Shown here piece by piece: positions 25,896 through 35,341 of a stretch of 64,000 bases of DNA. The DNA is from Candidatus Competibacteraceae bacterium (lineage in GTDB: Bacteria; Pseudomonadota; Gammaproteobacteria; Competibacterales; Competibacteraceae). A program made the position numbers and the translations under genes. The notes under the pieces are model-generated. The model was not told where the DNA came from and ran no database searches. It worked only from the letters and a program-made list of their open reading frames with translations. The stretch spans positions 1,426,001 to 1,490,000 of the forward strand of contig CP065007.1 in NCBI GenBank assembly GCA_016699715.1, in the 5' to 3' direction. How positions within the stretch are numbered: position 1 is the stretch's first letter; each line of letters starts with the position of its first letter.

Positions 25896-27558
25896 TTATC
25901 CCCTCTCGACCAGCAGCTTCTTGGCATCGGGTGTGGTCTCGCCGTAGTAGCCGGCGTGGTAGTAGGAGTAGCTATGGTAGCCGGGCTGGTTGGCCTCCAG
26001 CTTGGTCAGAAGGGTACCCAGCACCTGCACCCGCGCTCCGCGCAGCCGTTTGAAAGCATTCTGCACGTAGCCGCGCGGCGTACTACCCATTTCCACGGTC
26101 AACAAAGTGCCTTCGCAGAGATTGCCGATGATCAGCGCGTCGGCCAATCCCAGCAACGGCGGGCTGTCCAGTATTACTTGGTCGAATTTCTCGGCGGCCA
26201 GCGTCAGCAACTCCACCATCCGGCCAGACGACAGCAGTTCGGCGGGGTTGGGCGGCAGCGGCCCGGACGGGATGGCAAACAGGTTGGCGATGAATGTGGG
26301 TTGGGTAATATCGGCCGGCTGCACCTCCCCGCCGGCCAGATAGTTGGTCAGCCCGGTTTGGTTATCGAGTTTCAATGTGTTGTGGAGCGAGGGCTTGCGC
26401 AGGTCGGCCTCGATCAGCAGTGTCCGCTTGCCGGCCTGGGCGAACTGGATGGCCAGACTGACCGCCGTGGTGCTTTTGCCCTCGCTCATCATGGCGCTGG
26501 TCACGGTCAGCAGCCGGGGCACGCCGCTGGCGGTGGAAAATTGCAGGGCGGTACGCACCGAGCGGTACGCTTCGGCGAAAGCCGAGCGCGCGTCGTCGTG
26601 ACCGATCAAGGCGATGGCGCGCTCGTCACCGCGCTCCTGCCTGGTCACCGGGATCATGCCCAACACCGGCAGGCCCAGCAGTTTCTCAAGATCCTCGGGC
26701 CTGCGGAAGGTATCGTCCAAATGCTCGAACAGAAAGGCCAGACCGATGCCGCCCAGCAGGCCCAGAATCAGCGCTAGCATGGTATTCAGGCGCAGGTTGG
26801 GCTTGTAGGGAAAACTCGGCGCCTTGGCTTCGTCCACGACCGAGATATTGTTGGTGCCGATGCCGGCCGCTACCCCAACTTCCTTGAAGCGCTGCAACAG
26901 TCCATCGTATAGCTCGCGGTTGGTGTCCGCCTCGCGGCGCAGGATGTTGAATTGGATGCTGCGACCCTGCAACGCCAGCGCCTCCTGCTTGAGCCGGTCG
27001 AGATTGGTGCGCAACAGCGCTTCCTCGGCTTTGGCTGCTTCGTAGTTGGCGGTGATCGCCGCTCGAATGTTGCCGATCTCCGAGTCAATCATGCTGTCGA
27101 CCTGACCGATTTGGTTGCGCAGTTGCACCATGGTCGGATAGGCCGGCTTGTAGATGCTGAGGTTGTCCTGGTACTGGGCCTCCAGTTTGGCTTTGGTCTG
27201 CTTGAGATCCTGAATGATCTTGCTGTCCAGCACTTGGCTCAGCCCCTGGCCGCGAGTACCCAGCACCTGTCGGTACACTGCCTCGGCGGCGATCCGCCGC
27301 TTTTCCGCCTCGCCCAAGGCGACATTGGTGGCCCCCAGATTCTGGCCGACGATGCTCTCCTTGTCGCCAACGGTAAAAATCTCTTCCCGACGGGAGAATT
27401 CGACCAGTGCCCGTTCGGACTCCTCCAGTTTGACCTTAACCTGTTGCAGTCGCTCTTGCAGAAAGTTGCGGGCGTAAGTGGATGCCTCGAAACGCCGCTC
27501 CAGATTCAGGCTGATATAGGCCTTGGCCAGCGCATTGAGGATGGCGGCGGCCAGTTTG
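25896..27558 (-). pseudogene. wzc: Wzc/GumC-type tyrosine kinase, 3' part (split by IS982)
   Basis: This is the C-terminal part of the co-polymerase/BY-kinase. It holds the long periplasmic coiled coil (from LAAAILNALAKAYISLNLE), the second membrane helix (LRLNTMLALILGLLGGIGLA), the kinase Walker A (MMSEGKSTT), the Walker B region (VILDSPPLLGLADA) and a Tyr-rich tail (YHSYSYYHAGYYGE) for autophosphorylation. The IS982 copy at 27559-28571 separates it from the 5' part. Deleting the IS and one CAGTTTG repeat joins the two parts in frame (DPKL-AAAI) into a 779-residue protein of normal length. An internal Met could start a truncated kinase at 27317. Confidence 0.92.
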
Positions 27559-28571
27559 ACGCGATGTTCGACTTTTCAGGCGATCAGGCTCTCAAACTGC
27601 AGGTCTGACCGACCGATTTGCCGGTTCATGAAAATACCCAAGGTGTGCGCCAAGATTTTTCGGGCGATCCGACTCGTCAAGTGCCAAACATCCCGCGCCC
27701 GGATTTTCTCAAAATGAAACTGCTCGGTCAGTTGACCGATGACGGTTTCCACGAGGCGGCGGGTTCTCGTCAGTTGTTGGATGATCCAAGGCGCACGGGA
27801 ATCGGCCATGTTCGCCCGCAAGGGGGTTTGCAAATCGATCCCCGTGGTTGCCAGTTCCGCCTGAAGACAGGCGCTCAGGTATCCCTTGTCGCCAATGACC
27901 AAGCCGTGAACGCCGTCCGTCAAATCCCAAAGCGCTTCGCGTTCATCACCGGCGGCGGGGGTCACCGTCCACGCCGTGATCACGCCATCGAATGTGATCA
28001 TCAAGTGACCATGAAGTCCATAATAATACTGCTTTTTTGCCGCGCAATAGCCGAAGCCGGCCGCCTCGGGAAAACATCGGCATTGCGGGGCACGGGTCAG
28101 CATACACACCGGCATGGGGCAGCCATCGACGAGGTGAATAGGGTCCGTCACCGCCCCCAAGTCGATCAGCAGATGCCGATGCAGCCGCTGTTTGACGACC
28201 CAGAGATTGGCCGCTTGCTGGGCAAACGTGGTTCGCGATCCGAGTCTTGGAAACCACGACGGCCAATGACGACGGAAATACTTCCAGATGCCCACATCGG
28301 TATCCAAACCCAGAAACTCACCCACCACCTCCATGGTGATCACTTCGCTGTCCGCCAACTTCGGGGCAAAACCACGCTGGCGCAAGCGATGATCCCCCAG
28401 CAGGGCTTCCAGGTGTTCTTCTACCCAGCAAAACACCGTGATGATAAAGTCTTCAAGCGGCATGGCGGTCTCTCCGTGCGGTTGAGGTGGTTGGTTCCTC
28501 TCAGCTTAGCTCGCACCGTCATGCCGCATCGGTCTGCCCTCATCTCTCCTCGAAAAAGTCGAACATCGCGT
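27559..28571 (-). mobile_element. IS982-family insertion sequence, copy 1
   Basis: This element is 1013 bp long with inverted ends ACGCGATGTTCGAC and GTCGAACATCGCGT. It is flanked by a perfect 7-bp direct repeat CAGTTTG (27552-27558 and 28572-28578). It has the same length and the same transposase translation as copy 2 at 35.8 kb. It interrupts wzc. Intact ends, intact transposase and clean target duplication point to recent insertion. Confidence 0.96.
27576..28463 (-). CDS. IS982-family transposase (copy 1)
   Basis: This 295-residue DDE transposase has DSEVITMEVVGEFLG at the N-terminus, typical of IS982. Likely catalytic residues are Asp in HLVDGCPMPVC, Asp in VIGDKGYLS and Glu in RRLVETVIGQL. 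The reading frame is intact. It is identical in sequence to the copy at 35898. Confidence 0.95.
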   Translation of the reverse strand: MPLEDFIITVFCWVEEHLEALLGDHRLRQRGFAPKLADSEVITMEVVGEFLGLDTDVGIWKYFRRHWPSWFPRLGSRTTFAQQAANLWVVKQRLHRHLLIDLGAVTDPIHLVDGCPMPVCMLTRAPQCRCFPEAAGFGYCAAKKQYYYGLHGHLMITFDGVITAWTVTPAAGDEREALWDLTDGVHGLVIGDKGYLSACLQAELATTGIDLQTPLRANMADSRAPWIIQQLTRTRRLVETVIGQLTEQFHFEKIRARDVWHLTSRIARKILAHTLGIFMNRQIGRSDLQFESLIA

Positions 28572-29255
28572 CAGTTTGGGATCTGGGCTGTCGTAGCGCA
28601 GGATGACCAGTCGCGAGTTGCGCACCGGCTCGACCGTCAGGCCGCCCAGGACCGCGTCGATGGCACCCTCGACCCGAGCTGTTTCCGCCGTGGGCGCGGA
28701 GCCTGCGTCCTGTTGCCCGGATCCCGCCTTGGCATCGCCGGCCGCCGGCAACCAACCGGCCAACCAGCCCTTGAGCTGCGCGCCCAGCGAAGGGGGTGGA
28801 GCGTCGGCCTGGGCCTGCTGGTCGGCCAAACCCATCTGATTGACCACCCGCAAAGCCAGACTGCGGCTCTTCAGCAGTTCGTACTGGGTCTGGTAATAAT
28901 CCTGGCTACCCCATCCTGACTCAACCGGTGACACGTCCCCCATCTTCATGATCTTGATGTCCTCGAGATCAATCTGCAAGGTCAGGCTGGCGCGATAGAG
29001 CGGCGTCATCAGGTAGGTGGCGACCACTGTGGCGGTCACCACGATCAGGGTAAAAATGAGGATGCTCCAGCGCCGCTTAAGGATGACCTGCCACAGTTCA
29101 CGGAGGTTGAGAGCATCCTCTTCCGACGCCTCCTCAAACGACGGATACTCCCGCGGCGGGGCTGGCATGGGGACACCGGTCTGGCGTTCCGCCAGCGCCC
29201 GGCCGGGCGGCCGCGAGTCAGGACCAGGGTATTGGGGCAATTCGGGAATAGTCAT
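28572..29255 (-). pseudogene. wzc: Wzc/GumC-type chain-length determinant, 5' part (split by IS982)
   Basis: These 228 codons encode the N-terminus of the Wzc-like protein. A Pro-rich start is followed by LRELWQVILKRRWSILIF and the first membrane helix, then a Wzz domain (TPLYRASLTLQIDLEDIKIM). A low-complexity insert follows, ending at VRNSRLVILRYDSPDPKL just before the IS. Without the downstream part the protein lacks its coiled coil, second helix and kinase, so Wzy-dependent export should fail unless another copy exists. It lies 30 bp downstream of wza in the same direction. Confidence 0.92.
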
Positions 29256-29285
29256 TAATCAAAGTTACCAATTACGGAATACCAG

Positions 29286-30113
29286 TTAGAACGCGGAAAG
29301 CACTCGGAACGGCAGGATAAATTCCAGGATTTCCTTGACGGTGGCCTTGACGCCCGAGGTTTCGACATGGACGACATCCTCGCCAAGCACTTCAGGGTCC
29401 GGCGCCTCGCCATCGCGGATCGCCACCAAGTCGTATTGCAGCATTTTGCGCGTACCGTCCGGCTCGGGGCGCAGCACCGTGGCCGTACCGGAAGCCACGC
29501 TGATCGTACCGCCGGCGCTGGCGACCAGCTGCATTAGGGTGGTCCGCCCTTTGAGTGGATACACGCCCGGGGTCTTGACCGAACCCACTACCGCAATCCG
29601 CTGGCTGGTGAATTCTTCAATAAAAATGGTGACCTGAGGATTCTGTAGATAATCCTTGGCCAGCCGGGTGGCGATGTCGGTTGCCAGTTGCTCGCCGGTC
29701 AACCCCTCCGCTTGCACCAAGCCGACCAGCGGCAAGGCAATCTGACCTCGGGAGTTGACCCGAACCGAACGGTTCAGACTTTCGACGCCAAACACTTCGA
29801 TTTTCAGCAAATCCTGCGGGCCGATAAAGTAGTCGCTCGGAGCCTCGACCGGGATCGGGACCGCCGGTATCGCCGGAGCATCCACAACCGGTATTGCGGC
29901 GGGCTGATCCATGACGGCGGCGGGCACCGCGGCAGCGGGTGCGGCAACCGATGCGGCGGGCGCGGCACCCGATGCGGCGGGCGGATCGGTGGCAGGCGGT
30001 GGACTGGCGCACCCGGCAACGCCGAGCGAGACCACCCAGAGCATTGTCATGCCCGCAAACACTCTCTTAACCTGCTTAACCCGCACGCCCACGCACCCCC
30101 GACTGGTTATCAT
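29286..30113 (-). CDS. wza: Outer-membrane polysaccharide export lipoprotein, Wza/GumB type
   Basis: This outer-membrane channel subunit for EPS has about 275 residues from the ATG at 30113. A lipobox (LGVAGC) follows a hydrophobic signal. A low-complexity Pro/Ala linker comes next, then the Poly_export domain (DYFIGPQDLLKIEVFGVESL) and SLBB-like repeats (RIAVVGSVKTPGVYPLKGRT). The frame is open to 30179, overlapping cpsB by 52 bp, but those residues precede the signal and are unlikely to be used. No C-terminal Wza helix of E. coli type is obvious, so it is closer to the shorter GumB/EpsE form. Confidence 0.9.
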   Translation of the reverse strand: MITSRGCVGVRVKQVKRVFAGMTMLWVVSLGVAGCASPPPATDPPAASGAAPAASVAAPAAAVPAAVMDQPAAIPVVDAPAIPAVPIPVEAPSDYFIGPQDLLKIEVFGVESLNRSVRVNSRGQIALPLVGLVQAEGLTGEQLATDIATRLAKDYLQNPQVTIFIEEFTSQRIAVVGSVKTPGVYPLKGRTTLMQLVASAGGTISVASGTATVLRPEPDGTRKMLQYDLVAIRDGEAPDPEVLGEDVVHVETSGVKATVKEILEFILPFRVLSAF

Positions 30114-30127
30114 CGCTTTGAAACCGT

Positions 30128-30934
30128 TCAGCGTTGCCCCATCCATTTGCCTAGCATCGCCTTGAGCGATTGCGTCCATGATACATTCGAAACTGAATCG
30201 AGCAGCTTTGGCATTCGATCCGGCTCGATATTGTCCAGTATACCTTTAGGACGGGTCCACACCAGATGAATCGCCTCTTCCTTGCCCACCCAACGCTCCG
30301 CCGCGTGCTGTCCCTCCGCCAGCAGCGGCGGGCGCCGTTTCACACCGTGAGAGTCGGTGGCCAGAATATGCACCCAGCCTTCATCCAGGAGTCGCTCGCC
30401 CCAATATTGCGCCGAGGGACCGAACCGGCCGGTCAGGCTACCGGAGGTGACTTGCAGCCAGGCACCCTTGCCCGCCAGTTCCACGAAAATTCCGTAGTAG
30501 TCTTCGATCCAGCTCAAACGCTCGGGGTGGGTAATCACCGGTACGTAGCCAGCAGCCAGCAGATTGAACACGATTTCCCCCAGCCGCGGCGGCGCCACAT
30601 GATGCGGCGGCTCCAGCAGAAAGTAGCGGCTGCCATGCAGTGACGGCACCCGCCCGGAGCGCAAGCCCTCCACCAAATCCCTCGCGAGATGGGTATCGGC
30701 GCCGTAGGTGAGCCGCAGCGGAATGTCGGCCTCGGCCAACTGATATTGGAGTGCCTCCACCGCCCGGCGGATGGCCGGCCCGCTGTTCTCATACAAGCCC
30801 GGATAGATGTGCGGGGTGCAGGCGATGACTTCGATGCCATCGGCAACGGCGATGCGGGCCATGGCCAGCGCGGTTTCCAGATCCGGCGCCCCATCGTCGA
30901 TACCCGGGAGTAGATGACAGTGCAAGTCGATCAT
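30128..30934 (-). CDS. cpsB: PHP-type tyrosine-protein phosphatase CpsB/YwqE family
   Basis: This 268-residue metal-dependent phosphatase has MIDLHCHLLPGIDDGA at the N-terminus, TPHIYPG, ITHPERL and LATDSHG metal ligands of the PHP fold. It removes phosphate from the tyrosine tail of the BY-kinase, cycling EPS polymerisation. Such phosphatases are usual in Firmicutes and in some proteobacterial EPS loci in place of Wzb. It lies upstream of wza and the split wzc, which would be its substrate. Confidence 0.92.
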   Translation of the reverse strand: MIDLHCHLLPGIDDGAPDLETALAMARIAVADGIEVIACTPHIYPGLYENSGPAIRRAVEALQYQLAEADIPLRLTYGADTHLARDLVEGLRSGRVPSLHGSRYFLLEPPHHVAPPRLGEIVFNLLAAGYVPVITHPERLSWIEDYYGIFVELAGKGAWLQVTSGSLTGRFGPSAQYWGERLLDEGWVHILATDSHGVKRRPPLLAEGQHAAERWVGKEEAIHLVWTRPKGILDNIEPDRMPKLLDSVSNVSWTQSLKAMLGKWMGQR

Positions 30935-31010
30935 GATTGTCCAGCTTAAGGCTTGAGATTAGGTCTAAAGGTAGCAAGTCGCCATCCACATTGATAATTT
31001 TGGTGATCCA

Positions 31011-31763
31011 TCAATGCCTATCTTTGAAAAACTGCGGCAGCTTTTGCAGGTTTTTCATCAGCAGCGTGCTCAGGCCGCCCACTTGGTGACGTCGCAGGGC
31101 TTGATAATCTTCACGGGATTTTTGCAGGATTTTGCCTAGGGAGCGATTGCTGATGCCGCCCAGGCGCATGTGAATCAGGATTTCGGGGATATAGGCGCAA
31201 GTGATCTGCCCAGTGCTCAGGAAGCGCAGCAAGCAATCGTAGTCGGCGGCGATCTCGTAGTCGAGGTCGAAGCCGCCAAGCCGCTGATAAAGGGCGCGGC
31301 GGGCGTAGAAGGTGGGGTGCGGCGGCATCCAGCCCCGGCTGAGCAAGCGCGAGCAGTAGGGACCGGCACGCCAATAGCGCACGACATGGCCGGGATCGTC
31401 CTGGCGGACATAGACCAGATCGCCGTAGCAGGCGTCCACGGCCGGGTCGGCAAAGGCGGCGGCAATTCGGGAGAGCACCCGGTCATCGGCGTAGCGGTCA
31501 TCGGAATGCAGGAAGCCCACCACCTCACCCGTGGCCAGGTGCAGACCCTTGTTAAGAGCGTCATAAACACCGCGATCCGGCTCGCTGACCCGATGGGCAA
31601 TCCGTTCAGCGTAGCGCTGGATCACCTCCAGCGTGCCGTCAGTGGATGCACCGTCGATGACGATCAATTCCGTGTCGGGGTGATCCTGGGCCAAGGCGGA
31701 ATCGAGGGCATCGGCGAGGGTGACATGACTGTTATAGACGGCGGTGATGACGGAGATTTTCAT
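31011..31763 (-). CDS. Family 2 glycosyltransferase
   Basis: This 250-residue GT-A enzyme has SVITAVYNSHVTLADALDS, the nucleotide-binding VIDGASTDGT, and the DXD-like HSDDRYA, with EPDRGVYDALNKG typical of WcaA/EpsE-like transferases. It adds one sugar to the undecaprenyl-linked repeat unit on the cytoplasmic side. Sugar and linkage are not predictable. It lies between a second GT2 gene and cpsB. Confidence 0.9.
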   Translation of the reverse strand: MKISVITAVYNSHVTLADALDSALAQDHPDTELIVIDGASTDGTLEVIQRYAERIAHRVSEPDRGVYDALNKGLHLATGEVVGFLHSDDRYADDRVLSRIAAAFADPAVDACYGDLVYVRQDDPGHVVRYWRAGPYCSRLLSRGWMPPHPTFYARRALYQRLGGFDLDYEIAADYDCLLRFLSTGQITCAYIPEILIHMRLGGISNRSLGKILQKSREDYQALRRHQVGGLSTLLMKNLQKLPQFFKDRH

Positions 31764-31815
31764 GGGGGTCCAGACAGCAGTTCAGGCAAGGACGGGTTGC
31801 AAACGTTGCTCCAAC

Positions 31816-32712
31816 TCACACCCGAATCCCCAACACTCGCTCGATTGCGGTCACTGCATCGCAACCCGTCGCCTGTATATGGCGTTTCACCTCCGCCACT
31901 TTGGCGTCCACCAGATACCGGTACCAGAAGCCCTGTAGAAAGTGGAAGGCCGTGCCCGCCTGGCCGTCCAGAAATCCCAGTCGCACCACGTAGCGGTAAA
32001 AAAAGTAGGCGAAGGCGCGGAATCCGCTAGGCAACCGGGCATAGATCCGTTCCTTCAGCCAGCGTTTCACCCCGGCCTGGTTACCACCGCGCAGACTGGC
32101 GACCGAGTCGTGGGGCATGAAATCGTATTCCAGATTCAGCAGGTCCACCGCCTCACGGCTGGCGTAGCGGTTGTGCTTATCGGTCCACCAGGTTAGCGAG
32201 TTGAGGTTGTCGTCGATCAGTTCGTTCTGGAAATCGACGGTCGGCCCGGCGACTTTGATGTGTTCGTCCATCCAGCGGTTTTCGCACTGGCCACGCCCGG
32301 CGCGGAACAGGCGCAGTATCCGCACCGGAAAGAGTCCGCCGAAGCGGATGAGTCGGCCTTGGAAGGTCATGCGCCGTCCGCAGAACACCCCGTCTACTGT
32401 GGGACCGATACCCGGCAGGCGGGCGCGAATCTCCGCTGCCAGCGCCGGGGTTAAAACTTCATCGGCGTCGATGCGCAGCACCCAGTCGGTATCGGCGTCG
32501 AGTTGAGTCAAGGCCCAGTTGAATTGGGTGGCCTGATTCACGAACGGATGCTGCACCACCCGTGCGTCGTGCGCCTGAGCAATGTGCAGGGTGTCGTCGA
32601 TGGAAAAGGAATCGGCGACCAGCACGCCATCCACGACGCCGGTAAGGCTGGCGAGACAGCGCGGCAGATGTTGTGCCTCGTTGAGGGTTAGGATGACGGC
32701 GACCAGTTTCAC
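31816..32712 (-). CDS. Family 2 glycosyltransferase, WaaE/KdtX-like
   Basis: This 298-residue GT-A enzyme has VAVILTLNEAQHLPRCLAS, then VADSFSIDDT and the metal-binding RIDADEVL. The NRWMDEHI segment is characteristic of the WaaE/KdtX group, which adds glucose to inner-core heptose in some LPS. Here the EPS context suggests a role in repeat-unit assembly, but an LPS-core role is possible. A C-terminal amphipathic part (FAYFFYRYVVRLGFLDG) suggests membrane association. Confidence 0.88.
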   Translation of the reverse strand: MKLVAVILTLNEAQHLPRCLASLTGVVDGVLVADSFSIDDTLHIAQAHDARVVQHPFVNQATQFNWALTQLDADTDWVLRIDADEVLTPALAAEIRARLPGIGPTVDGVFCGRRMTFQGRLIRFGGLFPVRILRLFRAGRGQCENRWMDEHIKVAGPTVDFQNELIDDNLNSLTWWTDKHNRYASREAVDLLNLEYDFMPHDSVASLRGGNQAGVKRWLKERIYARLPSGFRAFAYFFYRYVVRLGFLDGQAGTAFHFLQGFWYRYLVDAKVAEVKRHIQATGCDAVTAIERVLGIRV

Positions 32713-32736
32713 GGGTTTTGTGTCACCGAAATACTC

Positions 32737-33087
32737 TCAGTCCAGCCCAATAGTGACTCCGATCAGCCATCGGATTTCCACGAGTTCCTCATCGGTGATA
32801 TGCGAAGGAGTGGGCGTGATCCGATGCTTCGAGGTTGTGGTGACATGATGAGCCAGGGCGTAGCAGAGTTTGGTGCAGCCATTCTCCGGTGTCGGTGAAA
32901 TTTTGACCGACAAATCCTCAATGGCTAAAAGCGAGTCCTCGCCGAGAGGCGTCAGGATGAGATTGGGATAGGCGTGATCGAACAGGTCGCGATCCTCAAC
33001 CACAATGGCAGGCCGTCTCTTGTTGGGTTCTTTAGGCAGGCCATCCCGCCAGTCCACCAGGACGATCTGACCCGCCGCCAACCTCAT
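32737..33087 (-). CDS. MazF/PemK-family toxin
   Basis: This 116-residue protein has the PemK/MazF beginning (GQIVLVDWRDGLPKEPNKRRP) with a conserved RPAIVVED strand, and later LILTPL. MazF-type toxins are ribosome-dependent or -independent mRNA endoribonucleases. The gene overlaps the upstream antitoxin by 4 bp, the usual toxin-antitoxin order. It has no EPS role and probably entered as cargo. Confidence 0.85.
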   Translation of the reverse strand: MRLAAGQIVLVDWRDGLPKEPNKRRPAIVVEDRDLFDHAYPNLILTPLGEDSLLAIEDLSVKISPTPENGCTKLCYALAHHVTTTSKHRITPTPSHITDEELVEIRWLIGVTIGLD

Positions 33088-33332
33088 GTTCCCTCATCCA
33101 CAGGGGTCGGTGTCCCCCACTCCGTATAGAAGGAGCAGCCTTCGGGCGAAGTGGCAACATACTCCCCCACAGCGCGGCTTTGTGCCCGAATGCGCTCGCG
33201 CCGTATACGTTTGGCTTCTTGGGTCGCTAGTTCGCGTAGATACGTCGATAAGCCAATACCATGTGCTTTAGCAGCCTCTTCAAGCATCGCTTGAATGCCG
33301 TCGTCCAGCCGCACAGAAACCGGATGCCCCAT
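33084..33332 (-). CDS. Ribbon-helix-helix antitoxin
   Basis: This 82-residue protein starts with HPVSVRLDDGIQAMLEEAAK, a ribbon-helix-helix DNA-binding signature, and has a short C-terminal tail likely to wrap the toxin. It overlaps the PemK-like toxin gene by 4 bp. The promoter lies in AT-rich sequence that abuts the IS630-family element at 33384, so the element may have altered expression of the pair. Confidence 0.82.
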   Translation of the reverse strand: MGHPVSVRLDDGIQAMLEEAAKAHGIGLSTYLRELATQEAKRIRRERIRAQSRAVGEYVATSPEGCSFYTEWGTPTPVDEGT

Positions 33333-33383
33333 GATTGACTTCCACTATGGTTTTACGAGAGATTACTATGCTAGCGAAGTATA

Positions 33384-34534
33384 CTTTAGCTAATTCCAAT
33401 TTTAACTTCTTTGAAGGATTGGAAATTAAAAGTCAGTAATGATTTGAGGGTGCCTTTTTTCTTTACATGAGCGGTTTTAATGAAATCGAGAATCGCGCTT
33501 TTAAATTCTGGATACGTGGGATAATACTCGGTGTGCAAGCAGCATTTTTTCACCAACTTCCAAAACCGCTCAATCAAGTTGAACTGCGGCGAATAGGTCG
33601 GCAAAAACAGCAACTCGATGTTCAAGTGGGTGGCGATCTCTTGCACCAACCCGCAGCGCTGATACCGGGCGTTATCCAGTACCACCGTGATCGGCACCGT
33701 CAAGCCCAGCGCCGCCCGTTTGTACAGCATCCGGCCGACGTGCTGGCTGTTGATATAGGCATCCGTGGTGACGGTGATCAGTTGATGGGTCGTCGCGTTC
33801 AAGGCCCCCAGCACGCTGAGCCGATGCCGGCCGCTGGGGGTCGGCTGCCAGCAGCGCGCCAGGCACCAGACCCAACTCAGGAACAGCCCGTGGACGAAGT
33901 GGGCGGCGTCCAAAAAAAAACCGCACGCTGGCCGGCTTGGGCTTCCACCAACCGGGGGGTGAGTTGCTCGACCTGGAACGTGGCCTGTGCGGCCCGGCGT
34001 TCGTCGGTCGGCGCCGGTCCCGGGATCGCCCCGGTCTTGCGCCGTCCCAGTCCAAACTGTTTAAGCACCTTGCCCACTTGGGCGGGACTGCGCTCGATCC
34101 CGGTCAGTTCGGCGATGCGGGCACGGGCCTCGACCAGGGTTGCCGGCGGGCGCCGCGCGAACGCCGCCACGATCACCCCTTCATACGGCGCCAGCGCGCT
34201 GCGGGCTTGGCGGAATCGACAGCTCGTCAGCGCCGCCCAGCCCCCGTCTTGAAACAACCGCAGGTAGCCAATCAGAGTCGGCTTGGTGATCCCCAGACTC
34301 GCGCAAATCGCCTGATGCGACCAGCCCTCGCTCTTGAGATAGAGCGCTTCCAACCGTTGCCGCACCCGAGGATGTGGATGATGGAGCCGTTCGTGACGCA
34401 GGCGTTCCCGCGTCTCATCAGAGAAAACCAGTCGAATCATGGTGCGCGCTCCAGCCTCTTTCAGGCCTTCCGATTAACCCTCGGAACACCGTAAAACAAA
34501 ACAACCATAAAGTAAAATTTGACTTAATTTAAAG
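33384..34534 (-). mobile_element. IS630-family insertion sequence
   Basis: This 1151-bp element has imperfect inverted ends (CTTTA..TAA..CAA..TTTTA) at 33384 and 34534, flanked by TA on both sides (33382-33383 and 34535-34536), the target duplication of IS630/Tc1-mariner elements. Its right end sits inside an ISL3-family transposase reading frame (VAKLY then foreign sequence). The sequence beyond its left end does not continue the ISL3 gene, so a deletion accompanied or preceded it. Confidence 0.82.
33386..34440 (-). CDS. IS630-family transposase in two overlapping frames (possible -1 frameshift)
   Basis: The first frame (34440 to 33877) encodes the HTH region (SHQAICASLGITKPTLIGYL) and the linker up to GQRAVFF. 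The second frame (33913 to 33386) encodes the DDE half, with Asp in FLDAAHFVHG, Asp in VVLDNARYQRC and Glu in FNLIERFWKLV. They overlap at nine consecutive T residues on the coding strand (33912-33920). A -1 slip there joins them into a 351-residue transposase of normal length. Programmed slippage on such runs is known in IS elements; a decayed gene or a sequencing error in the run is the alternative. Confidence 0.75.
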
Positions 34535-35127
34535 TATAACTTGGCGACATGAAATCGATCGACTATGACCTGAACCTTTTTCCCAAAAACTTCCTTCGCT
34601 GCATTGATAAAACCAACATGCATATCCGAACAAATGAAACCCACTTGTTTGCGTAACCTCTTGGGAATACTCATGAAAAATTCTTTGACGGTTTCTTTCT
34701 TCTGATCGGTCAATATCCCCAGAATCACCGTTTTTTCACCCATACGACTCGTCACAATCGTCACAATCGTCACAAAATCTTGGTGTCCTTTTTTTAAAGA
34801 GATTTCATCAATCCCAATAATTTCAAGATTTTTAATCGCCTGCCAATCAACGTTCTTAGCAATAGAGCGATCAATAATTCCTCGTACCGTTTCATAGCCA
34901 ATCCCCTCTTTAATGCTGGCATCCAAAACCGTACTATTTACACAGGCTAACAACACCTGTTTTTCGAAGGCTTGGGTACACCGACTTCGATGATCATACC
35001 ACGTCGCTCTTTGAGTCGTCGTCGGCCGCCCTTGGCATCGTGGACATTGATACCGTGGTGGACGAAGACGCAGTTCAACCTGCCGACCGAACAGCGATAA
35101 ATGCCTGAGCGTAATAGAGAAGTCCCC
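34474..35127 (-). pseudogene. ISL3-family transposase, middle fragment
   Basis: From 35127 the frame reads GDFSITLRHLSLFGRQVELR, then a zinc ribbon (YQCPRC), then CVNSTVLDASIKEGIGYETV and the catalytic GIDEISLKKGHQDFV, to VIVDRFHVAKLY. This is unmistakably an ISL3 transposase. It is cut at 34535 by the IS630 element; the last 20 codons belong to IS630 end sequence. The N-terminal piece lies beyond a 215-bp insert at 35342-35520. Confidence 0.88.
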
Positions 35128-35341
35128 AAATAATTATCTTGAATATTTTCAACATGTTATGATTTAGTTATAAAAAATTATTTTATTTAATCAATAAGTT
35201 AGAGTTGATTTTTTTAAAGCGGGGTGTCCATCTGAGTGCGGTAGTACCTATGGATTAGATCTTGACACACCATAGAAAGGGCGCTTCGATGGTCAAGATC
35301 ACAATATCTGGTGTCCACCGCACTCAGATGGACACCCCGCT
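35128..35341. mobile_element. Insert in ISL3 gene with 124-bp perfect-ended hairpin (MITE-like)
   Basis: About 214 bp separate two parts of an ISL3 transposase gene. Bases 35218-35341 start and end with a perfect 25-bp inverted repeat (opening AGCGGGGTGTCCATCTGAGT). An inner arm GATCTTGAC/GTCAAGATC extends the fold, so nearly the whole 124 bp could form one hairpin. The remaining 90 bp (35128-35217) are AT-rich. No coding capacity is visible. A non-autonomous mobile element is likely, though no clear target duplication was found. Confidence 0.65.

Noticed and set aside
25383..26777. Plus-strand 464-codon frame opposite wzc
   Set aside because: It is antisense to the Wzc kinase and crosses into the DnaJ gene; no support.
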